From Triatoma infestans (lineage: Eukaryota; Arthropoda; Insecta; Hemiptera; Reduviidae): a DNA stretch of 64,000 bases. The notes beneath the pieces are model-generated. The model worked only from the letters and a program-made list of their open reading frames with translations. It did no database searches and had not been told where the DNA came from. The translations under genes and the position numbers were made by a program. The stretch covers positions 41,564-105,563 of the forward strand of contig JAAEAF010003139.1 in the NCBI GenBank assembly GCA_011037195.1. The letters run 5' to 3'. This document shows positions 37,101-46,790 of this stretch, one piece after another. The first letter of the stretch is position 1. Each line of letters begins with the position of its first letter.

Positions 37101-40100
37101 TTCAACATCCTAGTGGTAGCCTACCCAATAGAACCGCTGCCTCAGCTTTTCCAGTGTCTTGTTTACTCCGAAATGGCCGCCAGTAATGCACTTCCGCTAA
37201 CACTTCTTCCCTCTTCGATGCAGATAGAATTACCTGGTTCCTTTTGTCTTTGCCATCTGCGCTTTCCCAGATCCGCAGCAATACGCCATCTTTAACGGTA
37301 ACCGAATCCCATTGTGCGCAGTAGCATTTCAGATCGCGCTGCTAGGTGCAGTGTCTTTCCAGTCCGGTCTTGACCAATTTCTTTAAACTTAAGCACTGGT
37401 CCGATGTCCTCATCCTTAAGTTGTTCTTCCCTAATCACTTCAGGGCTCCATTCTTCTAGTGGTAAGACAGTGGTTCTTTTGCATTGTCCCTGCTCCTTCA
37501 GCTCTACCTTGCTACAGTGCTTGCAATCCGTATTGCAAGGCCGTCTTGAAAGAGCGTCAGCATTGCATGGAGTCTTCCCTTCCGGTGGATGATCTTGAAT
37601 TGGTATTCCTGCAATCTCTCTTCCGAGCACTCCTTTAATGGTTGCATATCCTGGTGCTCTCTTTCTTTCCTTCGTTCCTTTTCACTATCCTTTTTCCTTT
37701 CACCAAAATTATCCGATTTTTTTCCTTAATGTAATCCTTAAATCGATTGTACGTATCATCTTTTAACTTAATGCGATCGTATGTTTTTTCTTTTTTCCTT
37801 TCATTTTCCTTATGTTTCGATGCATCAAAAACATCTTCACCCTTTTTCTCTTCTTTCAATCCATGACCATCAAAATCTTTCCTGACGATAGTGTGGGTGG
37901 CTCCGGTGTCTACGACCATCTGGCAGGCTTTACCCGCAACCTTTCCTTCCAGTAATAGGCCATTGTCGTCGCATTTCAGCCGTGAAACCTTTAACTGTGC
38001 TGGGGCATAAGAGAGACGAGCCGGCTTCCGCCCCTCAAAGCCGGCTACTCGTAGTTTTCCTGATTATCTTCGCCCTTTTGCTGTTTCTTGGTAGGAGGGC
38101 GTTTGCACTCTCTCTTGAAATGTCCAAATTCCTGGCAGTTAAAACATTTCATATATTGTTTAGTATTTGCGTTGGAGGGCACCAGTTCCCGAACCAGACC
38201 CTCTACAAACCGCTCCACAATGTCTTCAATTTTCCTCTTCACTTTACTAGCACTTGGAGCGCCAGATGGCTTCACATAAGTCTGCCTTACTCGAACTGGT
38301 TCCTTTTGGATGCTCTTTTTTACAGCCTCAAATTCTAAAGCTCTTGCCAGCGCCTCCCCGATCGTCCTTGATCTGGCCAACTTGATAGCCTGTTTTAATT
38401 CGGGGTCCTTCAGGCCGTCGGCGAAGGAATCCGCAGAAAATCCCTCCAAAAGATTCTCATCCAGGCCGGGGAACGCCATTCTAACCAAGCGGGAGATGTC
38501 GGCACTAAATTGTTGGAGTGTTTCTCCCGGGTGTTGGCGCCGTGATTTAAACTGCGTCCTGCAAAGCTCCTACATATGCTTGAACGTCGAACCTCCTCTT
38601 CATGTGTTCGCTCAAATGGGCAAAATCTCCTCGGTGATCCTCCGGAATGCTCTGGAGGATGTCCAGCGCTTCACCCCGCAGCGAGATAAATAGTGAGGTT
38701 GCTTTCTCTTTTTCGCTCCATCCATTTGCGGAAGCGGCTGTATTAAATTGTAGCAAATAGTTTGCCCATGATGATACTCCGTCATAGGTTGGCGGCTTAA
38801 TTTGCGCAAGAGCTCTGAACGCCACTCGGGGGCCTTCATTTTCCTGAATGTCTGCTGTTGGAGTGGCTCCAACTCCAACCTTGGGCAAGCCAGTCTCCTG
38901 CTTTCCAATCGGCCATCTACCTCGCCTATCTTCCTCTCCATTTCAGATTTGAACTCCTCTTAGGCCATTTTCATTTCTTCTTGGACCTGGTCTAATTCTT
39001 CTTGGACCTTATCTATGTCATTCTTCATTCCTTCTTGGATCTTATTTATCTGCCTCTTTATTTCTGCTCTCATTTCATCCTGGCCCCTCTTTATTTCGTT
39101 CATTTCATCCTGGCCCCTCTCTATTATATCTTTTATTTCATCTTTCATTTCTCTCTTCAAAAAAGTCATCAGTTCCTCCATTTTCCGCGTTTGACTTCTG
39201 GTACTTATGGGCATACAACAAAACTGATACTAAACTATTACCTGTTTAGAGATTTTATCCTACGTCTGGCACCAAATGTAGCGTTTTTCCCTCTAAACTA
39301 GCTACTGCAACTAGCTTTAAGTGGGTTCGTATAAATAAAATACTCTAAACTTCAATAAAGAAAACACCAATTTATTGTTATACACAATAAATTACAAAAT
39401 ACAACACTTAATAATAATTACTTCACAGTTTAAACCACAAAAGTTCACTTTGTTCACTTTTTATACACTTTCCACAAACGTACACTTCGTTTGTAACTAG
39501 AAAACCCTCTGCAAAACTCTCTGCGGTCCCACTATTTACACAGGTGGAGAATCTTCTAGAACTTTCTCGATTCTTCTACAAAGAGCTAGAGGAGTGCGCC
39601 GCTAGCGCTTCCTCGCGGCAACTAGGAGAACTTGAGGTACCTGCTTCCTCTCCTAGATGGCACCACTGGCTGCGTTACAATACTATTCTTAAATGACAAT
39701 TAATTTAATGGATCACAAAAGAGTGTTCCATATTTTGTAAAGTTCTTAACAGAAAAATATAGTCATTATTTATTATAGTGATTGTAATATTATAATATTA
39801 TGGACATTTAAAATAATCTTTAAGAAAAATGCAACAAAACAATATTTCAAGGCAACGTAACAACTCACAGTCACCTTATAAATAATATTCTTATAACTCA
39901 TTTAATGGATTTCAAAACAATGTATATTTTAAGGGAAGGGAATAGCTATGTGGTTAGCGTACTGGACTCCCATGCGGAGGACCCGGGTTCGAGTGCAGCT
40001 GTGCTGCCCTTAGATTTTTTTCTTCATAGGAGCCTCTACAGCTCAATGTCCGGTGATGGAGAGTGTTGCCTGTAACGAGAGAAAACTGTTGACGCGCCTT

Positions 40101-40792
40101 AAATTAAAAATATACATATATATTTTGTATATTCTTAACAAAAAAATTAAATATTTATTATGATAGAACATCAAACACATTAAAAGTAATCTAAAAAAAA
40201 AATTAATTAATTAAAATTAATGAATACGTTAATATGTAAAATTGTGAATACACAAAGCCGTACATATACAATACAACATAATACTGTTTTAGTGTGATGT
40301 GTGGGCTTGTTTTTCTCCGCATATCTTTTCAAACCAAGATATGATTTAAAAAAGTTATTGGACCTTCAAAAAAGATATCTCTAATAAAAGCTGCGCGCTC
40401 CTCTAGAGTTTGTCTCGCGCCCCCCTTAGGGGCCGTGCCCAAAATATTGCACATAAATAGTAAAACATTTATCAGTTATTTAATAGTTAATAATCTTACC
40501 TTAATGATTTAATTCTTTTTTTTTTTTTCTTTTTTTTTAAGGTTGTGCAACGTGTAACGAACTGATGAAAGATTTTGCAAAAGCTTCGAAGAGTTTGGAT
40601 CCAAGTATTACAGTATTAGCTGCTTGCGATTGCAAAGAGAATGAAAAATTAATTGTACAGTATAATATAACAAGCAGACCTGTTTTAAAATATTTCAAAA
40701 ATGGCCGATACATTAGTGATTATAAAGGAAATCTTACAAAACTTGAGATAGAATCCTTTGTACATTCCTTGATTGCTAAAGATGAATTATAA
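29060..40792 (+). CDS. PDIA5: PDIA5-like protein disulfide isomerase (gene level, 5' end missing)
   Basis: Likely an ER-lumen thiol oxidoreductase that forms and rearranges disulfides in secretory proteins. Nine exons (29060-29286, 30391-30601, 31096-31316, 34117-34288, 34375-34476, 34547-34853, 34963-35165, 35291-35483, 40542-40792) join in phase into 628 codons plus a stop. Counting from 29060 as residue 1, residues 1-146 form the PDIA5-type N-terminal region without a CxxC. Thioredoxin domains follow with APWCGFC (165-171), APWCGHC (287-293) and PWCGHC (413-418), each with a G-[FY]-P-T cis-proline loop. A fourth domain has GCATC (546-550), with Gly in place of the Trp before the first Cys. 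The chain ends in KDEL, the ER retrieval signal. Vertebrate PDIA5 has three catalytic domains, so the fourth is extra relative to that. The signal-peptide exon was not identified. An AATAAA lies 31 bp after the stop. Family assignment is strong; the symbol is by homology. Confidence 0.95.
30191..30255 (-). mobile_element. 39-bp LINE stub with 13-bp target duplication
   Basis: The 13-mer atagggttcttaa occurs at 30191-30203 and 30243-30255. Between them lies a GC-rich 39-mer that on the - strand ends in a short A-run (gtaggggggaaaaaa). This is the expected signature of an extremely 5'-truncated LINE or SINE insertion in a PDIA5 intron. Confidence 0.7.
30391..30601 (+). CDS. PDIA5: PDIA5 exon, end of N-terminal region
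   Basis: The exon starts after AAATTAG, completing a Gly codon split with the previous exon, and ends in phase 0 at CAG|GTAAGA. It encodes [10 protein letters not shown], a GEFHKVYDR stretch and [12 protein letters not shown] followed by DVVHLSN. These match the order of landmarks in the vertebrate PDIA5 N-terminal region just before the first catalytic domain. Confidence 0.92.
31096..31316 (+). CDS. PDIA5: PDIA5 exon, first thioredoxin domain (CGFC)
   Basis: The acceptor is TTTACAG and the exon ends in phase 2 at CAA|GTAATT. It encodes the whole core of the first thioredoxin fold: a VLIMFYAPW strand, active site CGFC, helix [11 protein letters not shown], strand AVLAAIDV and the cis-proline loop GFPTLHYF. 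Vertebrate PDIA5 has CSMC at this site, so the redox motif differs from that relative. Confidence 0.95.
31490..31690 (+). mobile_element. tRNA-derived SINE
   Basis: Sits in the PDIA5 intron after the first thioredoxin-domain exon, same strand as the gene. It has the anticodon-side sequence ctggactaacaacgcgga and box B ggttcgaatcc (31529-31541), then the body (cagcagtgctggctttagat, gatggatagtaacgagagg) and an A-rich tail. Confidence 0.8.
32456..32515 (+). repeat. foldback family A, terminal fragment
   Basis: Reads ggtggttggttccgcagagc then tggaaagcaccacagacatt, matching the outer arm of the copy at 18311. Confidence 0.65.
34060..34106 (+). repeat. TTA trinucleotide microsatellite next to a splice acceptor
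   Basis: About 15 TTA units end 10 bp before the acceptor of the PDIA5 linker exon at 34117, occupying the place of the branch point and polypyrimidine tract. Confidence 0.95.
34117..34288 (+). CDS. PDIA5: PDIA5 exon, linker between thioredoxin domains 1 and 2
   Basis: The exon completes a Lys codon (AA|A) and encodes [10 protein letters not shown], a Pro/Lys-rich linker ([10 protein letters not shown]) and VVHLTEETF, which begins the second domain. It ends in phase 0 at CAA|GTAAGC. The acceptor sits about 10 bases after a TTA trinucleotide run, so its polypyrimidine tract is short. Confidence 0.92.
34375..34476 (+). CDS. PDIA5: PDIA5 exon, active site of thioredoxin domain 2 (CGHC)
   Basis: This 34-codon exon lies between TTCTTCAG and the donor GTGAGT. 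It encodes [20 protein letters not shown] and the start of the following helix. A GTAAGT four bases downstream would put a stop early in the next exon, so GTGAGT is taken as the donor. Confidence 0.95.
34547..34853 (+). CDS. PDIA5: PDIA5 exon, rest of domain 2 and start of domain 3
   Basis: The exon follows TTTTTTAG and ends at CCTT|GTATGT in phase 1. It encodes [13 protein letters not shown], the cis-proline loop KGYPTLKYY, a linker rich in Pro and Glu, and the first strand of domain 3 up to FYAP. The intron falls between the Pro and the Trp of the third APWCGHC motif. Confidence 0.95.
34963..35165 (+). CDS. PDIA5: PDIA5 exon, thioredoxin domain 3 (CGHC)
   Basis: The exon completes the active-site Trp codon (T|GG) and encodes [11 protein letters not shown], then [15 protein letters not shown] and the loop [12 protein letters not shown]. 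The FxYxHYY stretch near the cis-proline loop resembles the third domain of vertebrate PDIA5. It ends in phase 0 at AAG|GTGAGT. Confidence 0.95.
35291..35483 (+). CDS. PDIA5: PDIA5 exon, linker and start of the fourth thioredoxin-like domain
   Basis: The exon follows AATTTACAG. It encodes the end of domain 3 ([11 protein letters not shown]), a short acidic/Pro linker (TEPEPMPVW) and the first strand of a further domain ([10 protein letters not shown]). The donor is G|GTGGGT in phase 1, followed by a 5058-bp intron filled with repeats. Reading through the donor gives a plausible ORF ending near 35542 that is probably intronic. Confidence 0.9.
35695..36440 (+). mobile_element. HINE-like copy, degraded, in the last PDIA5 intron
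   Basis: Begins with gcggaagtatagcattcgta and ttttcggaattgaatcttca, passes ttcaccagaaatacc, taacttaaaaatgaaaaatt, ccgccaggaatcttccggtc and catttatttcaaatattttt. Order as in 60221-61207, without a clear 3' hairpin. Confidence 0.5.
36549..36709 (-). repeat. truncated 3' LTR of the gypsy element
   Basis: Matches the 39277-39479 part of the other LTR with scattered substitutions and a 42-bp deletion between two acaaa repeats, then joins integrase sequence abruptly. U3 and the polypurine tract are gone. Confidence 0.85.
36664..37630 (-). pseudogene. gypsy post-RNase H region and integrase remnant
   Basis: Starts with [11 protein letters not shown] (end of RNase H), runs through a Cys-rich connector to the H2C2 zinc-binding region ([23 protein letters not shown] near 37070-37150). 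The integrase core follows: [20 protein letters not shown] (first catalytic Asp), [11 protein letters not shown] (second Asp) and PLHPQSGG. The frame shifts within the core, and the C-terminal domain is lost at the LTR junction at 36709. Confidence 0.85.
37635..37990 (-). pseudogene. gypsy retropepsin remnant with Lys/Glu-rich insertion
   Basis: Reads [20 protein letters not shown] then THTIVRKDF, the start of an aspartic protease with its DTGA catalytic triad. Instead of the rest of the protease there are about 65 residues of Lys/Glu-rich simple sequence (for example [18 protein letters not shown]). Confidence 0.75.
38045..39214 (-). pseudogene. gypsy gag with coiled coil and CCHC knuckle
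   Basis: The frame 39214-38960 encodes an Asp/Glu/Lys-rich coiled-coil start (repeated GQDEM). The frame 38888-38547 holds the capsid-like core ([33 protein letters not shown]). The frame 38488-38045 ends with the zinc knuckle [14 protein letters not shown] (CX2CX4HX4C). The three frames are separated by a stop and a frameshift. Confidence 0.85.
39257..39274 (-). other. primer binding site of the gypsy element
   Basis: Two bases after the LTR the - strand reads TGGTGCCAGACGTAGGAT. It starts with TGG as required to pair with the CCA end of a tRNA. The tRNA species was not identified. Confidence 0.7.
39277..39679 (-). repeat. 5' LTR of the gypsy element
   Basis: A 403-bp sequence bounded by TGTAACGCAGCC and GGAAAAACGCTACA on the - strand (TG...CA). 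Compared with it, the other LTR lacks about 42 bp internally and its U3 end. Confidence 0.85.
39931..40115 (+). mobile_element. tRNA-derived SINE
   Basis: Head gggaatagctatgtggttag resembles box A, with box B gggttcgagtgcagc at about 39988. The body has catgcggaggacccg upstream and taggagcctctacagctcaa and gtaacgagagaaaactg downstream. It ends in an A/T-rich tail. Lies in the last PDIA5 intron, same strand. Confidence 0.8.
40542..40792 (+). CDS. PDIA5: PDIA5 last exon, degenerate thioredoxin domain and KDEL
   Basis: The exon follows a long T-rich tract and AAG and completes a Gly codon. It encodes CATC, a helix ([12 protein letters not shown]), the strand ITVLAACDC, a cis-proline loop read as SRPVLKYF, and a C-terminal helix ending AKDEL and TAA. 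The CxxC is kept, but the residue before it is Gly instead of Trp. Confidence 0.93.
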
Positions 40793-40822
40793 CTAATAAA
40801 TATTTAAAAGCATTGATTAGAG

Positions 40823-40828
40823 AATAAA
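40823..40828 (+). promoter_or_regulatory. probable PDIA5 polyadenylation signal
   Basis: AATAAA sits 31 bp after the PDIA5 stop codon. A second AATAAA-containing stretch lies near 41297, so a longer 3' UTR is possible. Confidence 0.5.
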
Positions 40829-43800
40829 GATATATTTGGGGAACATCAAAATCTTGAGTTACAAGCAATATATCACCTGTGATACTTAATGTAAAGACTT
40901 TTCTTTTACAATGATTTAATAATTAGATTTTTTTTTTTTTCTTTTCCAATGAAGAGAAAAAAAATTACAAATTCTGGGAGAGATTTACAAGCATAATAAA
41001 TAATAGTTATATAGATAAATAAACTAAAAGATTTCCCTGGTAGCTATTTCACAAAGATATTTAAAAATTAATTTTGGTTTATCTCTGCTACGCTTGTAAC
41101 TTTTTTAGTCTTCCATGGAAGAGAGGAAATTTCACCCTTTACAAAAAAAAAATAAATAAATAATTATAAAAAGATAAGAAGACTTGTATTAAAATTATTT
41201 TAGATATAGACAATACAAATTGATCTAGTGATTCAAACAATAAATAGCAATATGCTAAAGCGCTTTAGTAGTTGTATAAATGTACTGTTTATAGTAATAA
41301 ACATTCAATTACTTGTAACATTAGAAGAATGTTTGCAATTCTGTAATAAATTCAATTAATACCATCGAAGCTTCTTTTCATTTTTCTGCGAGTCACTAGA
41401 TGAATTGTAAACAGTTTGGAAGTCTGATGTTATAAATTAAAAAATAATTTATAATTATAATATTTGTAAGTTAATAGATGGGGATTTAGTGTTTTTATGC
41501 GTTAAATTATCTCAGGGGTTTTCACATATTCAAATTTGATAAAAAAATAAATTGAAATTATTATAATCTTGTTTGTTTTGTTATTGGTGTTGTTTTTACT
41601 ATTATCTAGAGATAAAATATATCATCTCGAATTTTTTTTATTTATTGTTCTCAGAAATGAATTTTAAAAATTTAGTAAGTAATTAGATCTTATAAAGATC
41701 TCACACGTTGAATTGCTCACTTTTAATTTTGCCAGAGTCAGCGCAGCGATTCTTAAACTATCCCTAAAAACTGTTTAAATGATCCGAAAATTATTTTTAC
41801 AAGCATTTGCAGCCTAATAAAGCAAACTGTATTCATTCATTCTCTCCGAACATTTTTCACTTCCTTTCACTATTTATATAAACAGCCATCCATGACTGCT
41901 GTTCAGAAGCCCAAAATGATCATCAATCACTAGACTGATGTCACAAACATCCGTGAAGGGCGCGAATTCTCAAAAAATAATTGCTTGCATTATGGTTGAA
42001 TCTAATATTGAACAAGTCTGATTTTCTTTGAAATACTCCAATTTTCATGCTCTATTCTAAATAAATTTAGTTGTAAAATTAATGTTCTTCTCTACCATGT
42101 TGCTATTTCTGGTCAACTAATCTATAGCAAATTTCCTTCCCTACTGCATTTTTCCAAATTTCCTCGGTCTCATTCTTTTTCCTGAACTCAGAGCTTTCAT
42201 TCCATATATGCCTCCTTGGCTTTCTTATTTTCATACATTTTCAGGACATGAACAATTTCTTGAATCTATTTCTATAGTTCATCCCACGTGTAATTTCCTC
42301 ATGAATATGCCTTCAAAATCTTACTTAATTTGGTGGCTGAGTATGTAATTTGATCCGCAATGTTAGATTTTTATCCCTATAGAGATTTTATCCCTCTATT
42401 TTATCCCTAAAGAGTTTTTTCGAAAATCTCAGTGATTTCGGATTTCCCCCTATCATCAGGTTCATCAACTTCGTGTAGAGTGTTGACTTGGAATTAAAAC
42501 GTTTTTTTTTCATACATCAGTTGAATTACTCTTTACACGAACTTATTAAGCCAGACTATTATATTGAAGAACCGGTGGAATTAATTAAAAAAAAATTCAT
42601 GATTGTTTCTGAAGCGTATAGTTTCTGCAAAAGCTATCCGTTGTCAGCTCACATCAGGAGGTCATCTACAAAAAAAAAGAGCGTTTCTTAGGCTGACTTT
42701 TAGAAGTTTTCCATGTCCTAAGTAGAATGGCACCATGCTTTCTGAAATTTATTACTAACTTCATCCAGCTGTAATGTAAACAAATATGGATTAAAAATAT
42801 CAACTTATCTCCTGCAACATATTTTTTGAATTCTCTTCCTTGAATCTGGGATTTTATTAACCAATGCATACCCCTACCACATATACGCCCTCAATTTCTG
42901 CTGATTGTAGGCAATATTCAGCTGATAATGTACAATAAATCCTAAGTGGCTCTTGCTAAATTATATTTCTTGACGCTCAAATAATCAAGCTTGGGAATAA
43001 TATTGATCCTCAAATAATTTTAAAGAATACAGGTTAAAAAAATTGTTTGAGAATCGCTTATCTTTTAACTTGTTAAAAGGTTTTTCGCAATTGCATATAT
43101 GGCCAGATTTGCTTTAAATAAAAAAAGAATAAATCATTGTAAATATATTATATATTGTTAAGTAAATTATTATTAAATGGATTTAATCCAGCTATTTGCT
43201 TTAACATTATATATTTTCCGAAGATTTAGTGTAAACTGAATTTCTAGTTTTGCCCTATTTCCATGAACATCAAAATCAGAATTCATAAAAATGAATGGTA
43301 CATCCAAACACTCAAGAAAACTAATAAAAGGTTAAAATATATATTAGCTGGATAAAATCCGTGCCTTATTTTGAAAATGTGAAAATGGGTGTATCTTAGT
43401 CATTTTAGTGAATAATGTTTAATTATTATGTTGATTTAAAGGTGTATTGTCTGGTTGCCAAATTTCGCTTTATCAAAAAGAAAATTTAACATTTCAGTAA
43501 TTCATAATTAAAAAAAAAAAAATACCATCAATTTTTACAAACTTGTTAATTAAATTTAGCTATAATTTTTCAGTTCAAAGAAATCAAGCTTTGAAATTCA
43601 CAACTTTCAAAGTGTGATTGACCGTTTTCTTTTTAAATACAGCCTTCAGAACTTTCTAATGTCCTGATAGGGTGTGTGCGGAACGTCCGGACATTTTTAT
43701 GGAAAATACTATTTGTTGTTGGCAACACATCATATTGTTAACCTAAGTATATTTTCTGTTAATTTTGAATTTTAGAAATAATTCTTTAATAGGGTAATAA

Positions 43801-44719
43801 TAAATTAATCAATAATGATGGCGTTTGTAGCGATGTAAGAAATTCTATTGGTGATGGGCATGCCTTTTAAATAATTGTTAAATGCTTCTACAGCTTGCGC
43901 AATTTGTATACTTGTTTGAATAGCTAGTTACCTAATGAAGTTTTATATATATAAGATCATGTTTTGTGTGAGAGATATATGTTAGTTTATTTCTTCGTAT
44001 TTCTTCCATGAAATACATCACATCATTATATTTTATAGTTGTTCGTACAAAGATTATGGTTTTACTAAACATGTGACCTTTTCCCTTTTTGTTAAGAGAT
44101 TTTATTAAAAAAATATTTCATAACTTGTAAAATGAGGTTGCGTTGATTTTTTTCAAAAAGAAAATAGAAATACAAAAATTGTCATAGTTGGAAATTGAAA
44201 AAATTAATGGAATATATGTTTTCCTCTTTTAATGATATTGCAGATTGCTCTCATTTAATTGTAGCATAATGCATTCTTTTTTTATATTCAGAATAAGGGT
44301 TGCTTTGTTATTTACAAAAATATTGTCTGTAAGTCCTGTCACTTGATTTAGAATATAATTTAATCAAAGAAAAATAATTTATTTATCAGGAAAATCAATG
44401 TTACTTTACAAATTGTGTGTATTAAATGAATCAGTTAGGCAGCAATTTTTATGGACTAAAGCAGTTACAGATAATTTTGTCTCCTAATTGTGTAAATTGG
44501 TAAAAGGCCTGACAAAATGCAATTGGTATCAACTAAATAAATTTCAGGCAGCTGTCACTAACTATCTATTTTAAGATGCATTACAAAAATTATTGTAATA
44601 ATAAAAAGAAATATAACATTTGTTATGTTGGAAACTAAATTTTGAAGCAAAATTTCGCGGTACTTAATTGATTATATAAATTAATGTACAACTTTTAAAA
44701 AGAAAGTAAAAAATTATAA
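40829..44719. other. AT-rich DNA downstream of PDIA5, nothing recognised
   Basis: Beyond the PDIA5 3' UTR no gene or known repeat was seen. The ORF at 42488-42691 has no recognisable similarity. Confidence 0.4.
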
Positions 44720-45207
44720 CAAAATTTTGAAATTTGAAATGTTATATAAAAACTATGCCAACATTGTCGTTGGTAAAAACATTTTATCTCTCTACTGCTG
44801 TAGTTTGTTAATTATATTCGAAGTAATTAAGTGCCTTTATTGTGAAACACTATTATCATCAATAAACCTATTTTCATATAATATGTTTTTTTTTCTTTTT
44901 TTGTTTAAATAAACAGAGTAAAACTTCAGGAATCCGCCCTTTATTTAACGAAGACGAAATGATAGAGCATCACATTCTGGATATTAACCTTACATATACA
45001 AAACATATACCTTATATATATATATATATGGCATAAAACCTTCCCACATATATACAACCTCCATCCCTAGAGGGCAATTTGCCACCATTGTCAAACAAAG
45101 AAAATATACGCCATTGTTGGGAGTTGCGAGCACTCTCAGTAGAAAACGGATGCGACAACTGTTGCTGCCGTTGCTTGCGGAGAAAGTTTCGATGAAGTGC
45201 CGTTAAA

Positions 45208-45413
45208 ATGAAAAAGAAAGCTGTTAGAAAGGGGACACACAAAGAAGTATTGCTTTTAATAAGTTTGTACGAGGAAGGACCAGCGTTATGGAATGTACAG
45301 TTAACTGATTATAGGAACCGGGATAAGAAGCAGAGGCTTATCTGAAACAGCTACGGTTTTCAAGAAGTCACCGTATGAAGGATATAGAAAAATTCACAAC
45401 TTGTGAGTCAGGT
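45208..45413 (+). pseudogene. MADF-domain relic, probably from a DNA transposon
   Basis: The first frame reads LISLYEEGPALWNVQLTDYR then NRDKKQRL, the N-terminal half of a MADF (Adf-1-like Myb/SANT) domain. After a stop and frameshift, a second frame gives LSETATVFKKSPYEGYRKIH, the second half with its third helix. MADF proteins are often the second ORF of PIF/Harbinger elements, and a palindromic terminus-like sequence follows within 60 bp. It could also be a retro-copied host gene piece. Confidence 0.6.
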
Positions 45414-45471
45414 AAACTCCAATATTTTTAGAGTATTTAAAGTCAGCGGGCTGCCTTTAAGGTTAAGGAGG

Positions 45472-45544
45472 CTACAGACTATGCATGTTCGTGATTCGTG
45501 ATGCGCGATACGTGAAGCGCGGGCAGTTCACGAATAGTGTGTAG
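45472..45544. repeat. 73-bp palindrome, possible transposon terminus
   Basis: ctacagactatgcatgttcg at the low end pairs with ttcacgaatagtgtgtag at the high end. The loop contains further cgtgattcgtgatgcg and cgatacgtgaagcgcg symmetry. It is unusually CpG-rich for the window. Confidence 0.55.
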
Positions 45545-46429
45545 AGACTTGTTAAAAATCGATCCGTAAACAATATGATTCCTGTTTGCACAGTAATTCG
45601 CTCTTCAGAGCGGTAAATTGACGAATATCAAAGGCTCCGCATCAACAAGAACCGCTGATTTACCGAAGTTCGGGCTGTGTTCATAGTTAATTCGTCCATT
45701 CGTTGTGCGCTAGTTTGTTCGATGGGGTTATGTTTACATTTAATTCCGCGTTCTTGTGTTTTTTTTTTTTAAGTATAATTAAAAACAATGGCCGGGGAAG
45801 ATAACAGGCAAGAATACGAGAGGTCTGATGTACGCTTATTCGTATAGAACTGACTCCAGAGAATGAATCGCATGAACTTAATAATTACCTGTCTCTATTT
45901 TTGAATAGTGATACATTCCACCATCTGCGTTTTTTCCGTTTGTTTGAAAACTTCTACTCTTGCGCTATGATTATAAAAACAGCACTAGCTATTGCCAGAT
46001 CATCGTCACTCTTCATATTTTCAGAGCAGAAATATGTACATACAATTTAAAAATAATATACATGTACCTACTGAAATAATTGACATATTTTTTGAAATTA
46101 TTTGCACTTATTATCAGATAGTAACTCTTAGAGAGTAAACTCTCACGTGTATCCTAGCATTAGATTTCCGCGGCCATTTTCATGAAAAACTATTAAGTTA
46201 CCGGTTAAGATCGTGTCAGTGGTTTGCAAGCAGTCGGCATATCGCCCATATTGCAATGAGCTTCTTCATGGTCGTTAAAACTTGTAAAATAGAGCAATAA
46301 ACAGAATTTTCAATACCATATATCTAATTTTAATTAATAATTTTAGAAGAATGAAAATCAGTAATATCTTTATTTGTCTGGCAGCTTATTTTTGCCTTAT
46401 AAAATAGTAACAATACAAAATGTCTATAT
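45545..46429. other. unassigned sequence, possibly transposon remnant
   Basis: A moderately GC-richer part (45545-45760) follows the palindrome. An ATG at 45788 opens a short frame (MAGEDNRQEYERSDV) that soon stops. No known family recognised. Confidence 0.3.
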
Positions 46430-46790
46430 TTAAACAAATATTAATATTGGCTGATAAATCTTGAAGTTCTCCTGAGGTAGTTTAGGTTTTAGTCGTCGTT
46501 GGTTGGTTTTTGTCCGAGTTGTTGGTCCATTCCAGCGTCTGTTCTTTGTAAGTTGTCCAAAAATCTGTGTGCTAAGCTGTCTATGAAGTCTTTGATTGTT
46601 GAGATTGCTAGTTCCTTGTGAAGATTTGTTCATTGCCCATTATTCACGGTGGTCCCGTGAAGGCGATAGGCAATATTTTATTCTGGGATATCTACAGTTT
46701 TTTTCAATGCAGTTTTACCAGCTCCTATCCATATGGGGCAGGCGTATGCCAGTAAAGGTCGATATATAAAGAAGTCTAGACTCTAGAGCC
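46430..46790 (-). pseudogene. Jockey-clade LINE relic, end of reverse transcriptase
   Basis: On the - strand frames read YRPLLAYACPIWIGAGKTAL (about 46705-46770), the Y-x-x-P-x-W box after the polymerase, and NLHKELAISTIKDFIDSLAH (about 46560-46625), typical of the following helical tail. A stop lies between the two. Confidence 0.65.

Larger units (their letters stand above)
36549..39679 (-). mobile_element. Ty3/gypsy LTR retrotransposon, internally deleted
   Basis: Order on the - strand: complete 5' LTR (39277-39679), primer binding site, coiled-coil and gag, retropepsin start, a remnant just after RNase H, integrase, and a truncated 3' LTR (36549-36709). The reverse transcriptase and most of RNase H are absent, and integrase is cut off by direct joining to the LTR. 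Frames are broken at several places, so it cannot move by itself. It lies antisense in the last PDIA5 intron. No matching 5-bp target duplication was found at its ends. Confidence 0.88.
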
